Counted from the first letter of the stretch, positions 33,608-44,119 are shown. The stretch is DNA of 64,000 nucleotides from CAXBNB01 sp040151475 (GCF_040151475.1 NZ_JBDKWG010000102.1:1-64000), one strand, 5' to 3'. Made by a program: numbers and translations. Notes: a model not told the origin generated them from the sequence alone.

Positions 33608-34501
33608 TCAGAAAAAAACTGGTATCTCATCAATTGGTCTGATCTTAATATCTCTATAGAATATTTCAGCTCCTTCTGACTGAATTTGAATTTTCCCTTT
33701 GGTTAATGGCTCAACTTTTCCGTTGACTATCTGTCCTATATTGAATAAATGCATGTTCTTTTTTCCATTTATCAAATGGACACTTTCTCTCATGTAAGCA
33801 TAAATATCAAGACGATTCCATTCGCCTTTTTCTTTTTCATTGTCAATTGATTTCTGACAAAATCTATCTCCTCTCATATCAATTGTCTGAAAAGGTGCTT
33901 GTGGATAGTATTTAAACTTTTTGTTCTTTAACTGTATGGTCTTCACTTGAGCAGTGGTAGAATCGACACACCATAAATCCCCAACATCTCCTTCCTGAAC
34001 CTGACATTCTACTGATCGCATCCAGACTCCACCCCGTACACCTTCCTTTCCGACAGAATGATAAAGTATTCCACTGTCTCGCTTGCTGTTCTCTCGTGGT
34101 GGATACCTCTTCTCCCCCCACTTAAACTCCATAGTCAAATGATAATTTTCATATTCCTGATCTGTTACCAAAATACCAAAGGTCTCCCCGGAAATACGAA
34201 TGGCTGGCGCACCATCATTTTGTACTACTGTAAAAACATTTAAAGGATCTTTATTCAATCCAATCGGCTCTACATATTTGCCATCCTCCATTTTTAATCC
34301 TTCCACTTTGGACGTAGGTTCTGGTTTTCTCTGGTAGGTGTACCAACCCTTCAAATTCTTTCCATTAAACAGCTCTTTAAATTCTGAAGTAGTGGAGCGA
34401 AGAGAATCATACGAGCTCAACAAGCATATAATCAGTAAAGAAACTACAACTATTAGGTTGAATGTGAACTTTTTTGAATTACCCATTTTACTAACAAGCA
34501 T
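33608..34501 (-). CDS. DUF1080 (3-keto-disaccharide hydrolase) protein (PUL 2)
   Basis: A 297-residue protein with one N-terminal hydrophobic segment (about 12-27) and a concanavalin-like DUF1080 domain: FKELFNGKNLKGWYTY near the start, EFKWGEKRYPP in the middle and a GKIQIQSEGAEIFYRDIKIRPI end. Members of this family have been linked to hydrolysis of 3-keto-disaccharides. The start codon overlaps the stop of the GH36-like gene by 1 nt (TAATG), so translation is coupled. Joint action on the oligosaccharides imported by this unit is likely. Confidence 0.88.
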   Translation of the reverse strand: MLVSKMGNSKKFTFNLIVVVSLLIICLLSSYDSLRSTTSEFKELFNGKNLKGWYTYQRKPEPTSKVEGLKMEDGKYVEPIGLNKDPLNVFTVVQNDGAPAIRISGETFGILVTDQEYENYHLTMEFKWGEKRYPPRENSKRDSGILYHSVGKEGVRGGVWMRSVECQVQEGDVGDLWCVDSTTAQVKTIQLKNKKFKYYPQAPFQTIDMRGDRFCQKSIDNEKEKGEWNRLDIYAYMRESVHLINGKKNMHLFNIGQIVNGKVEPLTKGKIQIQSEGAEIFYRDIKIRPIDEIPVFF

Positions 34502-36684
34502 TAATTTGCAAATACTTCTATGATCTTGTCATTAGGCAATTTTCCAATTGGCTTACCCAAATAAAACCCATTCCCCTGATCGGTAAATTTAAGAGACTTA
34601 GAAAGTGGAAAGCCTGCCCCTGAATACAGTACTATCGGGCCAGACTCTTTTAGCTGGATTGATATCTGATTGGCTGAAGTATTCAATATTTCAACCGTAC
34701 TTGGTGACAAATACTTATCAGGTCTTCCAACAACCGCCCATTGATTTACAATCGGACATAACAAGTATAGCTTATGACCAAATCCATCAATATCCACCTC
34801 AAAACCCTCATTTTCAAGTACTTCTCCCTTTTGTGCTTTCCAATCGTAGATAACCAATCCTTCTTTTGGAACATCCCACAACCCATCGAAGGGCTGCATC
34901 ATAGCAGGAGAGTAAGTATAGTCTTTCGAGATAATTTTGGTTGTTAATTGTCCTTCTGAAGTTACACTCAGGTTATATGTAGCTATTGCACATGAATTAT
35001 TCTTAAGTGGAGAAATTACTTTATATAGCTTTTCATTTTCATATAAGGCATCATTGAAGATGCTCTCAGGTAATGGCACTCCTGGGGCTTCCGGTCTGAT
35101 TAACAACCCATCTTCATAGCACAATGGCAAAATAACATCTTTGTTAAAATCTGCGGGATCGTCTGATAAATAGATTGGCCCTCCTGACATGGCTTTGGTT
35201 ACAGACATGGTTTCCCCTACTTCCAGGTCAGACGAATGAAACATGTCATGGTCCGGCCATAGGGTTTGTCCAAGCCAGACAACATTGAATACTGATTGCA
35301 GAATTTGAGATTTCGAGGTAGCAATATTATGCTTTTGGTAGTCGGGGCTGGTTCTCATGGTAGCACTGTTGGTGGCATTCAACATGCCAATAGTATTTTG
35401 TGCACTACAGTTCATTAAGCCCAATTGATGCTCAGCACAAGCCTTTTCCAGAGAAAGCACATTGTTTTTCTGAGCCCTTGCGGCATTGGCAGTGCCATAG
35501 TATTCTATTGTGGAGCGGGAAACATTATCAGTTTTGATAAAGTCAAAACCAAAATCCTTAACCATTCTCATAAATTCCATATAAAACTTCTCACTGTCTT
35601 CTATGTTATCTTTTGGAATCAGAGCATCTGCTTTTGCTGATGATTCGCTTAAGTATTGGTTGTCTTTTGGGAGTTTGTTGATGTTTTTATCAGGCTGTGG
35701 CATTAGATACGGAGCTAAATTTGACATATCATGCTCTGATGACACGCCTCCCCAATGCATCAAAAGTGTATGCCATATCCCTATCCATTTTACTTTATCT
35801 TCTTTTTTTCTTGCAATGACAGGCTTCCATCCATTTGGAAATCTGGTACTATCTGGCTTCATTGAAACCATCTTATCTCCTTTTGCGGCAGTTTGATGTC
35901 CGTCATCAATAAGAACCCAACGCACCGGAATGTTAGATGCTTCAATTCGATCAAAAGCGTTTGTCATTACTTCTTCACTGATGCCCTTATGATATTGCTC
36001 CCAGGTGCACCATCCAAGGTATTTCATAGCTTCAGGGTATTCCTTTTGTTCTCTTAAGCTTGCTTTTCCCTTATAGAGCTTGCTTTCTGTTACGTCCTGC
36101 CATATTTGAGCCATAGAGCCATATATGTTATCATCAACAGCCCATGCTATCAGGGGCACTTCTGTCTTGGCTGGAACAGGGTCAGTCCCCAAAGTACCAT
36201 AGTCAACGATCAGTTTTCCGTCATCCATAGTTTCCAACCAGCTTACCGATGCTTCTCCCGACAGTGGCATAATACTCAGGTATTTGCCATTCGCAAGTGC
36301 AAAGATCATGAGCATGGCTCTCCTATTGGGAGAAGGAATGCGGGGTGGAGTTGGTGTTTTTTTATTAAATATGGAATTAAGGTCATTTTTACCAACCCAG
36401 GGAAACATCCTGTTACTCGCCCCAATCCAACGAAACTGATTAGAATCTGCTGCTATATGACAATATTTTTCGAACTCAGGTAGAATGATTTGCCTTCTTG
36501 TTGAACCTGCATCGGGTGACGCAAGACTGACTAAATTGGAGGTTTTATCTGCACTTATATTGATTGCATTTTCCTTAACAATTTCCGGTTGAGCTTTGTT
36601 TTTATTGGAACAAGATGTGGCCCCAAAGGAAAGAATAGTTCCAAAAAATAATATCGGCAAACCCCATTTTTTAATGCTACCCAT
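34501..36684 (-). CDS. GH36/raffinose-synthase-like alpha-galactosidase (PUL 2)
   Basis: A 727-residue lipoprotein (lipobox GATSC, Cys 25) with a TIM-barrel of the GH36/raffinose-synthase (Sip1) group. Hallmarks are YLGWCTWEQYHKGIS, WVLIDDGHQ, FIKTDN with the likely nucleophile D386, and LWPDHDMFHS with the likely acid/base D480, followed by the group's AMSGGPIYLSDDP. It should cleave an alpha-galactosyl or similar alpha-linked residue. I use the ATG at 36684; a TTG 6 nt upstream is also in frame. It follows susD after a stem-loop and is coupled to the DUF1080 gene. Confidence 0.87.
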   Translation of the reverse strand: MGSIKKWGLPILFFGTILSFGATSCSNKNKAQPEIVKENAINISADKTSNLVSLASPDAGSTRRQIILPEFEKYCHIAADSNQFRWIGASNRMFPWVGKNDLNSIFNKKTPTPPRIPSPNRRAMLMIFALANGKYLSIMPLSGEASVSWLETMDDGKLIVDYGTLGTDPVPAKTEVPLIAWAVDDNIYGSMAQIWQDVTESKLYKGKASLREQKEYPEAMKYLGWCTWEQYHKGISEEVMTNAFDRIEASNIPVRWVLIDDGHQTAAKGDKMVSMKPDSTRFPNGWKPVIARKKEDKVKWIGIWHTLLMHWGGVSSEHDMSNLAPYLMPQPDKNINKLPKDNQYLSESSAKADALIPKDNIEDSEKFYMEFMRMVKDFGFDFIKTDNVSRSTIEYYGTANAARAQKNNVLSLEKACAEHQLGLMNCSAQNTIGMLNATNSATMRTSPDYQKHNIATSKSQILQSVFNVVWLGQTLWPDHDMFHSSDLEVGETMSVTKAMSGGPIYLSDDPADFNKDVILPLCYEDGLLIRPEAPGVPLPESIFNDALYENEKLYKVISPLKNNSCAIATYNLSVTSEGQLTTKIISKDYTYSPAMMQPFDGLWDVPKEGLVIYDWKAQKGEVLENEGFEVDIDGFGHKLYLLCPIVNQWAVVGRPDKYLSPSTVEILNTSANQISIQLKESGPIVLYSGAGFPLSKSLKFTDQGNGFYLGKPIGKLPNDKIIEVFAN

Positions 36685-36723
36685 TTTCAATAGTTTCTTT
36701 TAGTTTGATGTTTTAATAAAAAT

Positions 36724-36768
36724 AAACACAACCACTTTCCAAATAATGGAAGGAAAGCGATTGTGTTT
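36724..36768 (-). terminator. Stem-loop between susD and the GH36-like gene
   Basis: Long imperfect stem (36724-36740/36752-36768; 15 of 17 pairs) with an 11-nt loop; the minus strand continues with ATTTTTATT. It lies 19 nt past the susD stop, as in the other two units, and may lower read-through into the enzyme genes. Confidence 0.6.
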
Positions 36769-36786
36769 GTAGTCTTTTCCTTGTTA

Positions 36787-38565
36787 TTAAGGCTTTTGTT
36801 GTAATGGATCAGTAAGCGGTTCAATATTATTTTCCGACCCAGGATAACCGGGAGTCTGATTAATATATCCCAAAGAATTTGCCCGAATATGTGTCTCTTT
36901 GATTGGCCAATAAACATGGTATGGCAACATACGATAGATATTTGAGCCCTGAAGAATCTCCTCCTCATAAAAATGGTTTCTTGACATTACCCGATCATAA
37001 AACCAGTTATTGGTAGTCATATTTTCGAGCGTATAACCATCTCTACCTAATTGAGCCATAATATAAGCTACCCTGGTTAATTCTGTTTTTCTTGGTGTTT
37101 CAAGGTACAGCTCCCTTGCTCTCTCGTCAAAAATGTAATCAATATCCACTGAAGCAACAAGGTTTGCCTGGGCTCTTGTCCGAACAGCATTGACATCTGT
37201 AGTGGCATTGGGAATATCATTTTTCCACCAATAGGCTTCTGCCCTTAATAAATAGAGCTCTGCCAGGCGATAAATATATTCATCACTTGATGATCTGTCT
37301 GGCCTTGTATTTCCGGTTTCATCGATATAAACAGTCTTATTGTATGCAATTGGATACCATTGACGCATATCCGTTACGAAATCCGGATCAAATGGCTGGC
37401 CGTAATAGGCTGATTTTGGATCATTATACACATACCTTTCCATGCCAAACCAGTTATTTTGTGAATACCTCAGGTCATTTGGATCTTCTAATCTTAAGTC
37501 TCTAAAAAATTGGCTGGGAACTACACGACCTACTCCCCTACCCAGTTGTTGAATCATATTTAATCCTGTTCCAAAGTCCTGATCCGTACATGCTCTCACT
37601 CCATTTGGGTCTCTGGCTTGCCACCATACCGGGCCAGTATCGCGCATCTTCGCTACACCAGCATCACCAGTATTGCCTATGACGTTAAACTGATCCTGGA
37701 CTACCAGTATTTTCTCCGTGTTTTCCGGTAAGCTTTTATTGTTTTTCTGATGTAAATCCCATAGTACATCGAAACCATTTGGATCCAGAAAGGGAAAGGT
37801 TAGAAACTCAGACTCTGTGGTACCAAATCGAGAGGTCATTAAAGCATACTTACCGCCATCAATCACTTTTGAGGCTTCTGTAATGGCATTATCAAATTCA
37901 CGAAGAGACAGATAGCATTTGGTTAATAAAAATGATCCTGCTGCCTGATTTACATCCCCGGGTTGTACATCCTCTGGTAAATGCTGAACAGCAAATTCCA
38001 TATCATCAGTGATCTGTTGCAGAATAGCTTCCCTTGAATGCGTATAAAAATCCAGCTTTGGAGAAGTGACTTCTTCAGCAATGAATGGAACATCCCCAAA
38101 TTGGTGCACCAATCTATAGTACCAGTAAGATCGATGAAAATAGGCTTTTGCCAATGCTTCATTCAGATCAACTTCTGATAAGTCGATGACTGGTGCCCTG
38201 GAGATAATTAGATTAGCATCCTTGATACTTAAATAAGCTAATTTCCAATACTCGATGGGTTCTCCATCTTCTGTAGAATTTGGTGTCATTTGTAGCTCCA
38301 GATTATGGAGAACATTTGCCGGGGGAGCGCCATTCACTGTCATATCCGAGTAGTTCCATTCACCATGGATATAATTTTGCTCAAGCTGTCCTTTTTCAGT
38401 CCTAAGGTTTCTGTTTAAGCTGGTAACTACCGCATCAATCCCTGCTTTATCAACTATGGTATTTTCTGGTGAGAAAAAGGATTTTGGATCTGGCTCCAAC
38501 CATTCTTCAGAGCAACCTGAAGCTATTAACAGTAAAGCAAAAAGTATATATATAAATGATTTCAT
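36787..38565 (-). CDS. SusD/RagB-family glycan-binding lipoprotein (PUL 2)
   Basis: A 592-residue surface lipoprotein (lipobox IASGC, Cys 18) with the family features EWLEPDPKSFFSPENTI near the N-terminus, AYFHRSYWYYRLVHQFGDVPFI, and ERARELYLETPRKTELTRVAYI near the C-terminus. It binds the target glycan and caps the SusC pore encoded 18 nt upstream. Length is slightly above average. Confidence 0.94.
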   Translation of the reverse strand: MKSFIYILFALLLIASGCSEEWLEPDPKSFFSPENTIVDKAGIDAVVTSLNRNLRTEKGQLEQNYIHGEWNYSDMTVNGAPPANVLHNLELQMTPNSTEDGEPIEYWKLAYLSIKDANLIISRAPVIDLSEVDLNEALAKAYFHRSYWYYRLVHQFGDVPFIAEEVTSPKLDFYTHSREAILQQITDDMEFAVQHLPEDVQPGDVNQAAGSFLLTKCYLSLREFDNAITEASKVIDGGKYALMTSRFGTTESEFLTFPFLDPNGFDVLWDLHQKNNKSLPENTEKILVVQDQFNVIGNTGDAGVAKMRDTGPVWWQARDPNGVRACTDQDFGTGLNMIQQLGRGVGRVVPSQFFRDLRLEDPNDLRYSQNNWFGMERYVYNDPKSAYYGQPFDPDFVTDMRQWYPIAYNKTVYIDETGNTRPDRSSSDEYIYRLAELYLLRAEAYWWKNDIPNATTDVNAVRTRAQANLVASVDIDYIFDERARELYLETPRKTELTRVAYIMAQLGRDGYTLENMTTNNWFYDRVMSRNHFYEEEILQGSNIYRMLPYHVYWPIKETHIRANSLGYINQTPGYPGSENNIEPLTDPLQQKP

Positions 38566-38583
38566 TTTCTTTTCATTTTTAGG

Positions 38584-41500
38584 TTAAAAACTAAGATCAA
38601 TACCTAAAGTGTATATAAGTGGAGTTGGTTGACTCGTCTCAACATCCCAATTGTACTTCCATGCAGAAAAGCCTGGAAGGTTCTGTATGTTGGCATAAAT
38701 TCGAAGTTTTTGAACTTCAATTTTCTGTAAAATGGATTGAGGAAAAGTGTACCCAACTGTTATATTCTGAACCCTAACAAAAGATTTATTTAACCAGTAA
38801 TTGGTTCCGGGACTCGAATTCTTTGATGAAAGTCGGGCCCATTCATTCGTCGGATTATCAGGTGTCCAATAAGGTGTTTTGATTTTATTGAGCCTCTGCT
38901 GTTGCACTCTGTAGTTAAATCGCTCATTGTTTTTTCCCTTATAGTCTAAAAAGGAGTTCATCAGGATTGAGAAATCAAAATTCCCTAAAAAGAAATCATT
39001 TCGAAGGCTAATTCTGTATCTGGGGTCTGTATATCCAAGAAATACCTGATCATCAAAATTTATCACTCCATCTTCGTTCACATCCTGGATCTTAAAATCG
39101 CCAGGTTCCCGGCCATAGATCAAGGCTTCATCCACCTCATCTGATTGCCAAACACCAATGATATTGTAATCGAAGATTTCATCCACCGCATGACCTATGT
39201 ACCAGTTATTAGCAATATCATCTTCTTCTCTTTGACCAATCACATTACCATTATCATCCAGCACATCCACCATATCCCCATAGAGATGCGTGATCTTATT
39301 GCGATTCATCCAAAATGAGAGTGTTGAACGCCAACTAAATTTTCCCTGATCTATGTTGACACTATTTAATACCAATTCCAAACCTTGATTTTGTACTTCT
39401 CCAAGATTTGCAAAAACAGAGCTATATCCTGTAAGAATAGGCAAAGTTCTTTCCAGAAGCAGATCATTAGTAATAGACTTATAAACATCCAGACTACCAT
39501 TGATTCTCGAGTTGAAAATACCAAAATCAACCCCTATATTATAGGATTCAGTTGATTCCCATTTGAGATCATTATTAGCCAGATCACTTGCTCGAACGCC
39601 AAACACAGAAGATTGATCATAGATGTATGAAACGGCTTGTAACCTTGATAAGGCTGAATAGATTCCGATTTCCCGGTTTCCATTTCTACCCCAGGACAGT
39701 CTGAGTTTTAGATTATCAAACAGATCAGAATTTTGTAAAAATGCTTCATCTGATATCCTCCAGGCTAAAGATGCTGCAGGGAAATAAGCTCTGGGATTTG
39801 ACTTACCAAAAGCAGAATAGCCGTCTCTCCTCAATGTCAAGGTCAGATAATAGCGATCCATCAAACCATAGTTAAGTCGACCCATCATGGCATCTGCTGT
39901 GTAGCGGGTATCATTTGCACTGATAACAGGATTCTCACCTATGGTCAAGTTGTGATAGCTCAGCTTATCATTAGGTGAAAAATTGCTGTTAGACTGCTCG
40001 CTTTCCCAGGTTTTACCCTCTTCTACGTTATACAAAAAGGTGAAATCAAAATTGTGAATATCGCTAATGGTTTTATTCCATTTGATGATATTGTCCACCA
40101 TCCATCTTTGATTTAAGTATTCGTTTCTGGATCCATTGTCTCCTCCAGATCCAAGAGACATAATTACAGGTTGAAACCTGTAGTCCTGTGTATTAAGTAA
40201 TCTATTGGTCCAATTAACACGATAGGAAAAACCCAGAGGAAGATTCACTTTGGCATAAATATTTGAAAACACTTCCCTGTTTTTCCTGTAATTGTCTCTG
40301 TACTTATACAGTAGCGGATTACCTGCCAGAGTCTCATCATAAGGTAAATGTTTTATAGAACCATCATCGTAGTACAGGGAACCAAAAGGGCTTTGTTTAT
40401 CTAAATTTTCGTCATCAGGGGGAAGGTTGGTAGGATCATTTTCACTATTTGCCTGCATATTGATCCCTACAGAGATAGCATTATTAACCTTGGCCTCAAA
40501 ATTTAGCCTTCCTCTCAAACTTTCGTATGTTCTATAATAAGAAATGCCTTCATTATTGACATAGCCAAGAGAGGTGTAGTATGAAAAATCATCAGTCTTT
40601 CCCGATAAGCTTATCGTATTGTTTGACCTAAGACCGGTTTGGAAAATGATATCCTCCCAGTCAAGCATATTACCTGCTTTGTAGTTATCAATCTCAATTT
40701 GTTCCGCTTGTAGTCGGCCTAGCCAAATATTTTCTGCTGGAGTAGATGTGCCCGATAATCCATCATAGTCCAGCCAGTCATTCAGTGTAACTCCTGCTGG
40801 CAGGTTATCGGGATTTTGAAAGTATCCCACAGGACGCCCTGGTTCTAACCTCTCATACACATCAGCCCTATAGTCAAAATATTCATCAGGACCATAACTC
40901 TCCTCAATGATTCCTGCATGGTTCAGACCAAAATTGCTCCGGATATTAATTGTCGGTTTTCCGGTACTTCCCTTTTTCGTTGTAATAATCACAACACCCG
41001 CTGCTGCCCTGGATCCATAGACTGCCGCAGCACTGGCATCTTTCAACACATTGACACTGGCTACATCAGCAGGATTGATGCTTGATAAGTCTCCTTGAAA
41101 AATAACATCGTCTACCACGATTAAAGGAGAGTTTGATGCTCCTAATGAGGTTCTACCTCTGACTAGAATATCAGAGCTTCCTTCTGCGTTGGTGCTCAAA
41201 CCAACATTAAGCCCTGGTAAAGCGGACCGCATTAACTCAGTGATATTATTGGCAGCCTGCCTGTCAAGCGCTTTTTCGTCAAAACTTACGACGGAACCTG
41301 TAACATCTTTTTTCTCAACAGTTCCATATCCGATCACAACTACCTCTTCCAACTGCTCAGCATCTACCGACATTTGTATGTCTATAACACTTCTTCCAGC
41401 CATAGATACTTCCTGTGTCTTATAGCCTACAAAGGATATAGTCAAAACAGATTGTTCCGGTACAGTCAATTTATAATTGCCATCAATATCTGTGGTAGTA

Positions 41501-42006
41501 CCTGAAGAAGTTCCTTTTACAACTACAGAAGCCCCGGGCAAGCCTTGGCCATTTTCATCTGTAATTTTTCCGGAAATCTCTATATCCTCCAATAGTTGGA
41601 CAGATAGTGCTTCCTCTTCGATACTTTGGTTTTTACGAAAATTAACAACACTAACGTCCTTGTTTACCTGCCTGAACTTGACGTCAGCTTGTCTGGATAT
41701 TTCGATTAGCAAGTCGCTTACTTTCATATTTCCAGACGGTATGAAAATATTTTTTTTTAGTTTGCTACCTAATTCGACCTGATCATAATGAATATTGAAA
41801 TCAGTTAACTTTTCGACTGTCTTAAATAAATCCTTTACATTCAAATTTTTCGATTTAATGGCAATGTCCACTTCTTTTACACTAACCGCTTTTTGTGCGT
41901 TTATATTAGATGCCAATAGCAAGTTCATTAGTAAAACTTGCACAAATACCCCGTAGACAAAGTACTTAGAAAGCATAATAATTGTTTGTATAGCTTTTAA
42001 TTTCAT
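38584..42006 (-). CDS. SusC/RagA TonB-dependent transporter with STN domain (PUL 2)
   Basis: An 1,140-residue importer with an extended signal peptide ending NINAQ, STN domain (about 50-120; FNIHYDQVELGSKLKKNIF), carboxypeptidase-like domain (about 145-225; ISGKITDENGQGLPGASVVVKG), plug (VVIGYGTVEKKDVTGSV; AAAGVVIITTKKG) and barrel ending LIYTLGIDLSF. The STN domain implies signalling through the FecR/sigma pair encoded upstream. It resembles the SusC of PUL 3 more in its N-terminal half than that of PUL 1. Confidence 0.95.
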   Translation of the reverse strand: MKLKAIQTIIMLSKYFVYGVFVQVLLMNLLLASNINAQKAVSVKEVDIAIKSKNLNVKDLFKTVEKLTDFNIHYDQVELGSKLKKNIFIPSGNMKVSDLLIEISRQADVKFRQVNKDVSVVNFRKNQSIEEEALSVQLLEDIEISGKITDENGQGLPGASVVVKGTSSGTTTDIDGNYKLTVPEQSVLTISFVGYKTQEVSMAGRSVIDIQMSVDAEQLEEVVVIGYGTVEKKDVTGSVVSFDEKALDRQAANNITELMRSALPGLNVGLSTNAEGSSDILVRGRTSLGASNSPLIVVDDVIFQGDLSSINPADVASVNVLKDASAAAVYGSRAAAGVVIITTKKGSTGKPTINIRSNFGLNHAGIIEESYGPDEYFDYRADVYERLEPGRPVGYFQNPDNLPAGVTLNDWLDYDGLSGTSTPAENIWLGRLQAEQIEIDNYKAGNMLDWEDIIFQTGLRSNNTISLSGKTDDFSYYTSLGYVNNEGISYYRTYESLRGRLNFEAKVNNAISVGINMQANSENDPTNLPPDDENLDKQSPFGSLYYDDGSIKHLPYDETLAGNPLLYKYRDNYRKNREVFSNIYAKVNLPLGFSYRVNWTNRLLNTQDYRFQPVIMSLGSGGDNGSRNEYLNQRWMVDNIIKWNKTISDIHNFDFTFLYNVEEGKTWESEQSNSNFSPNDKLSYHNLTIGENPVISANDTRYTADAMMGRLNYGLMDRYYLTLTLRRDGYSAFGKSNPRAYFPAASLAWRISDEAFLQNSDLFDNLKLRLSWGRNGNREIGIYSALSRLQAVSYIYDQSSVFGVRASDLANNDLKWESTESYNIGVDFGIFNSRINGSLDVYKSITNDLLLERTLPILTGYSSVFANLGEVQNQGLELVLNSVNIDQGKFSWRSTLSFWMNRNKITHLYGDMVDVLDDNGNVIGQREEDDIANNWYIGHAVDEIFDYNIIGVWQSDEVDEALIYGREPGDFKIQDVNEDGVINFDDQVFLGYTDPRYRISLRNDFFLGNFDFSILMNSFLDYKGKNNERFNYRVQQQRLNKIKTPYWTPDNPTNEWARLSSKNSSPGTNYWLNKSFVRVQNITVGYTFPQSILQKIEVQKLRIYANIQNLPGFSAWKYNWDVETSQPTPLIYTLGIDLSF

Positions 42007-42018
42007 ATTTTTGTACTG

Positions 42019-42124
42019 TTAAGAGTTGAAAATCTTTTAACTTTTTTTGGGTAGGAGTCTCATTCCCCAATGTTTATCATACCCGAAAGAAACTGAGCCG
42101 GTAACCTTGTTATCGGCTTTTTTT
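42019..42124 (+). ncRNA. Predicted antisense RNA over the susC leader (PUL 2)
   Basis: A plus-strand TATTTTTG box (42006-42013) starts on the last base of the susC start codon, with TTG 21 nt before it. An 8-bp stem follows (42046-42053/42080-42087), then a terminator: a 10-bp stem with a 3-nt loop (42096-42105/42109-42118) and a run of seven T. The predicted length is about 106 nt. The layout matches the fecR-susC gaps of the two other units; the start site is estimated. Confidence 0.58.
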
Positions 42125-42164
42125 ATAGTGCTAAGTGCTATTCATGATTTGCATAGTTTTTTTA

Positions 42165-43193
42165 TTAAAAAATAATAGTGATCGTTTTATTATCAATTTT
42201 ATAATTAAAACCTTTTACATGACCCATTGTTGAGAGTACATTCTCTAAAGATTCGTTTTGAAATCTTCCGCTGTAGTTCCAATCGCCTGCTTTCTGCTTA
42301 TTTTGAATTTGTATTTTCACTCCATACCACCTTTCCAGTTCTTGTACCACCGTTGGTAGTCCTACTCTATCCAATACTATGATTCCCTGCTTCCACCCCA
42401 TCTCCTTTTCAAAATCAAAATCTTTCGATATGAGGTTTTCTTTGTTTGAATCATATTCGGCTCCCATTCCTGGATTAAGAATCAGCCCATTGGCCTTAGC
42501 AGACAAGTATTCCACACCAACTTTTCCTGTCATCAAAAGCACTTTTACCAATGGATCATCTGAATAGGCTTTCACATTGAAAGATGTACCCAAAGCTGTA
42601 GTTGAGATTCCTTTGGTGACCACAGAAAAGGGTTTTGTCTTATCTTCTGCAACATCAAAAAATGCTTCGCCAGACAAATGAACTATTCTCTTACTATTTT
42701 CAACATCGTCTATATACTTTAATTTACTTGCAGCATTTAAATTGACCTTTGTCCCATCAGGCAACTCGAAAGTTGTTTTTCTTCCGTTAGGATTACTTTT
42801 TTCTACAGTCGTTATCTGAAGTTGGTCAGTCTCTTGCTGATTTACTATGTGTATGTGATAGGCTGTCCAGGCCAGTCCAACTGCCATAATAAGAATAGCT
42901 GCATACTTAAGCCATGATTGTAAATGAATGGCCTTGGATTCTTTGTGATGTGGTTTGCCAAAATCCTTATTTTTCATTGATCCGGTTTCTTCGATTCTTG
43001 CTTTTAGTTTTTCAAAAGATTCTGCAGAAGAAGTGTCAAAAGGCTGCTCTATAAAATAATTTCTGATTATTTTGAAAATAAGGTAATTGGACTTTTTGCT
43101 TTCTGTCCATTGTGCTATTTCTTTAGAATCATCATTTTCAGGAGAACCACCTAAATCTCTGGCAATGACATTATATATTTCCTCTTTTTCCAT
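42165..43193 (-). CDS. FecR-family anti-sigma factor (PUL 2)
   Basis: A 342-residue inner-membrane anti-sigma factor: cytoplasmic region about 1-95, one span (SWLKYAAILIMAVGLAWTAY, about 93-112), periplasmic FecR domain (about 130-235; KTTFELPDGTKVNLNAASKLKY, GTSFNVKAY), and DUF4974 end (LERWYGVKIQIQN ... SLENVLSTMGHVKGF). It lies 293 nt after its sigma gene, a longer gap than in the other two units, and 158 nt before susC. Confidence 0.93.
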   Translation of the reverse strand: MEKEEIYNVIARDLGGSPENDDSKEIAQWTESKKSNYLIFKIIRNYFIEQPFDTSSAESFEKLKARIEETGSMKNKDFGKPHHKESKAIHLQSWLKYAAILIMAVGLAWTAYHIHIVNQQETDQLQITTVEKSNPNGRKTTFELPDGTKVNLNAASKLKYIDDVENSKRIVHLSGEAFFDVAEDKTKPFSVVTKGISTTALGTSFNVKAYSDDPLVKVLLMTGKVGVEYLSAKANGLILNPGMGAEYDSNKENLISKDFDFEKEMGWKQGIIVLDRVGLPTVVQELERWYGVKIQIQNKQKAGDWNYSGRFQNESLENVLSTMGHVKGFNYKIDNKTITIIF

Positions 43194-43486
43194 TAGAATT
43201 CTTGCGTTTCAAATGGTGGACGAAATCCATTAAAAAATCCCCCAAAGGATTTTAATATTTATTGAAATATTTTTTTATAGCCTCAAATAGTTCGCCTAAA
43301 CAAGCTTTTTTATCTCCAGATTTAAAACAGCTATTTTAATAGTTCTGGTTTGTTTGCAACCATCAATAAACTTAATAGGAGTGTGAACTCACTTATTGAA
43401 CAAGAAAACCAATTGAATGAATGAAATAAGAGTATTTTGAAGTGGCCTTGATAAATAATGATAACAATGTGAACTACGCATTACCT

Positions 43487-44119
43487 TCACACTGAAATAA
43501 GCATACACAAAAAAATGATGACTTTAAGAGTTTTTTGATTCTGATAGGGGTTATCTTTCAAATAAGATTCTAACATCAACGCCATTTTTTTGACAGCTAT
43601 CCCCAATTGGTTTTCAACTGTCTTGGGGCTTATCCCGAGTTTCTTTGCTGTTTCTTTGTGGGAAAGCCCCTCAAATTTGATCAAGCGAAAGATTTCGGCA
43701 CATTTTGGCGGAAGATCCGAAACAGCCATATCAATCCTACCACTTAGTTCCTCAAAAAGATAAATATCTTCCGGGGAAATCTTTACTTCCAGATTATTTA
43801 GTTCTTCTATTTCAACAAAATGATTTTTGGAAGATTTTCTGTAGTAATCGAGGGTTCTATTCTTTACCGTCACATACAAAAAGGACTCAATACTCTTTAT
43901 TTGATCACATTCCCTTCTTTTGTTCCACAACTCAAAAAAGACATCTTCGACTATCTCTTCAGCCACTTCCTTATTCCTGGCTATTGCCAAAGATACGGCC
44001 AAAAGCCATTTATAAAATCTATAGTAGAGCTGTTCGAAAGCACTTTGGTTTCCAATTTTGATGCCTTCCAATAATTCCCCGATAGAACTACCACTCAACT
44101 TTTTTATGCTCATGGACAT
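43487..44119 (-). CDS. FecI-like ECF sigma factor (PUL 2)
   Basis: A 210-residue ECF sigma factor with region 2 (about 28-95; ARNKEVAEEIVEDVFFELWNKR) and region 4 (about 130-190; LPPKCAEIFRLIKFEGLSHKETAKKLGISPKTVENQL). It should be released from the adjacent FecR protein when SusC binds its substrate. Two ATG codons 6 nt apart are possible starts. The 293 nt after it (43194-43486) hold no gene or clear signal. Confidence 0.92.
   Translation of the reverse strand: MSMSIKKLSGSSIGELLEGIKIGNQSAFEQLYYRFYKWLLAVSLAIARNKEVAEEIVEDVFFELWNKRRECDQIKSIESFLYVTVKNRTLDYYRKSSKNHFVEIEELNNLEVKISPEDIYLFEELSGRIDMAVSDLPPKCAEIFRLIKFEGLSHKETAKKLGISPKTVENQLGIAVKKMALMLESYLKDNPYQNQKTLKVIIFLCMLISV

Noticed and set aside
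36687..36968. Small arginine-rich minus-strand gene
   Set aside because: It lies in another frame of the susD 3' end and reads through the susD stem-loop; no family resemblance.
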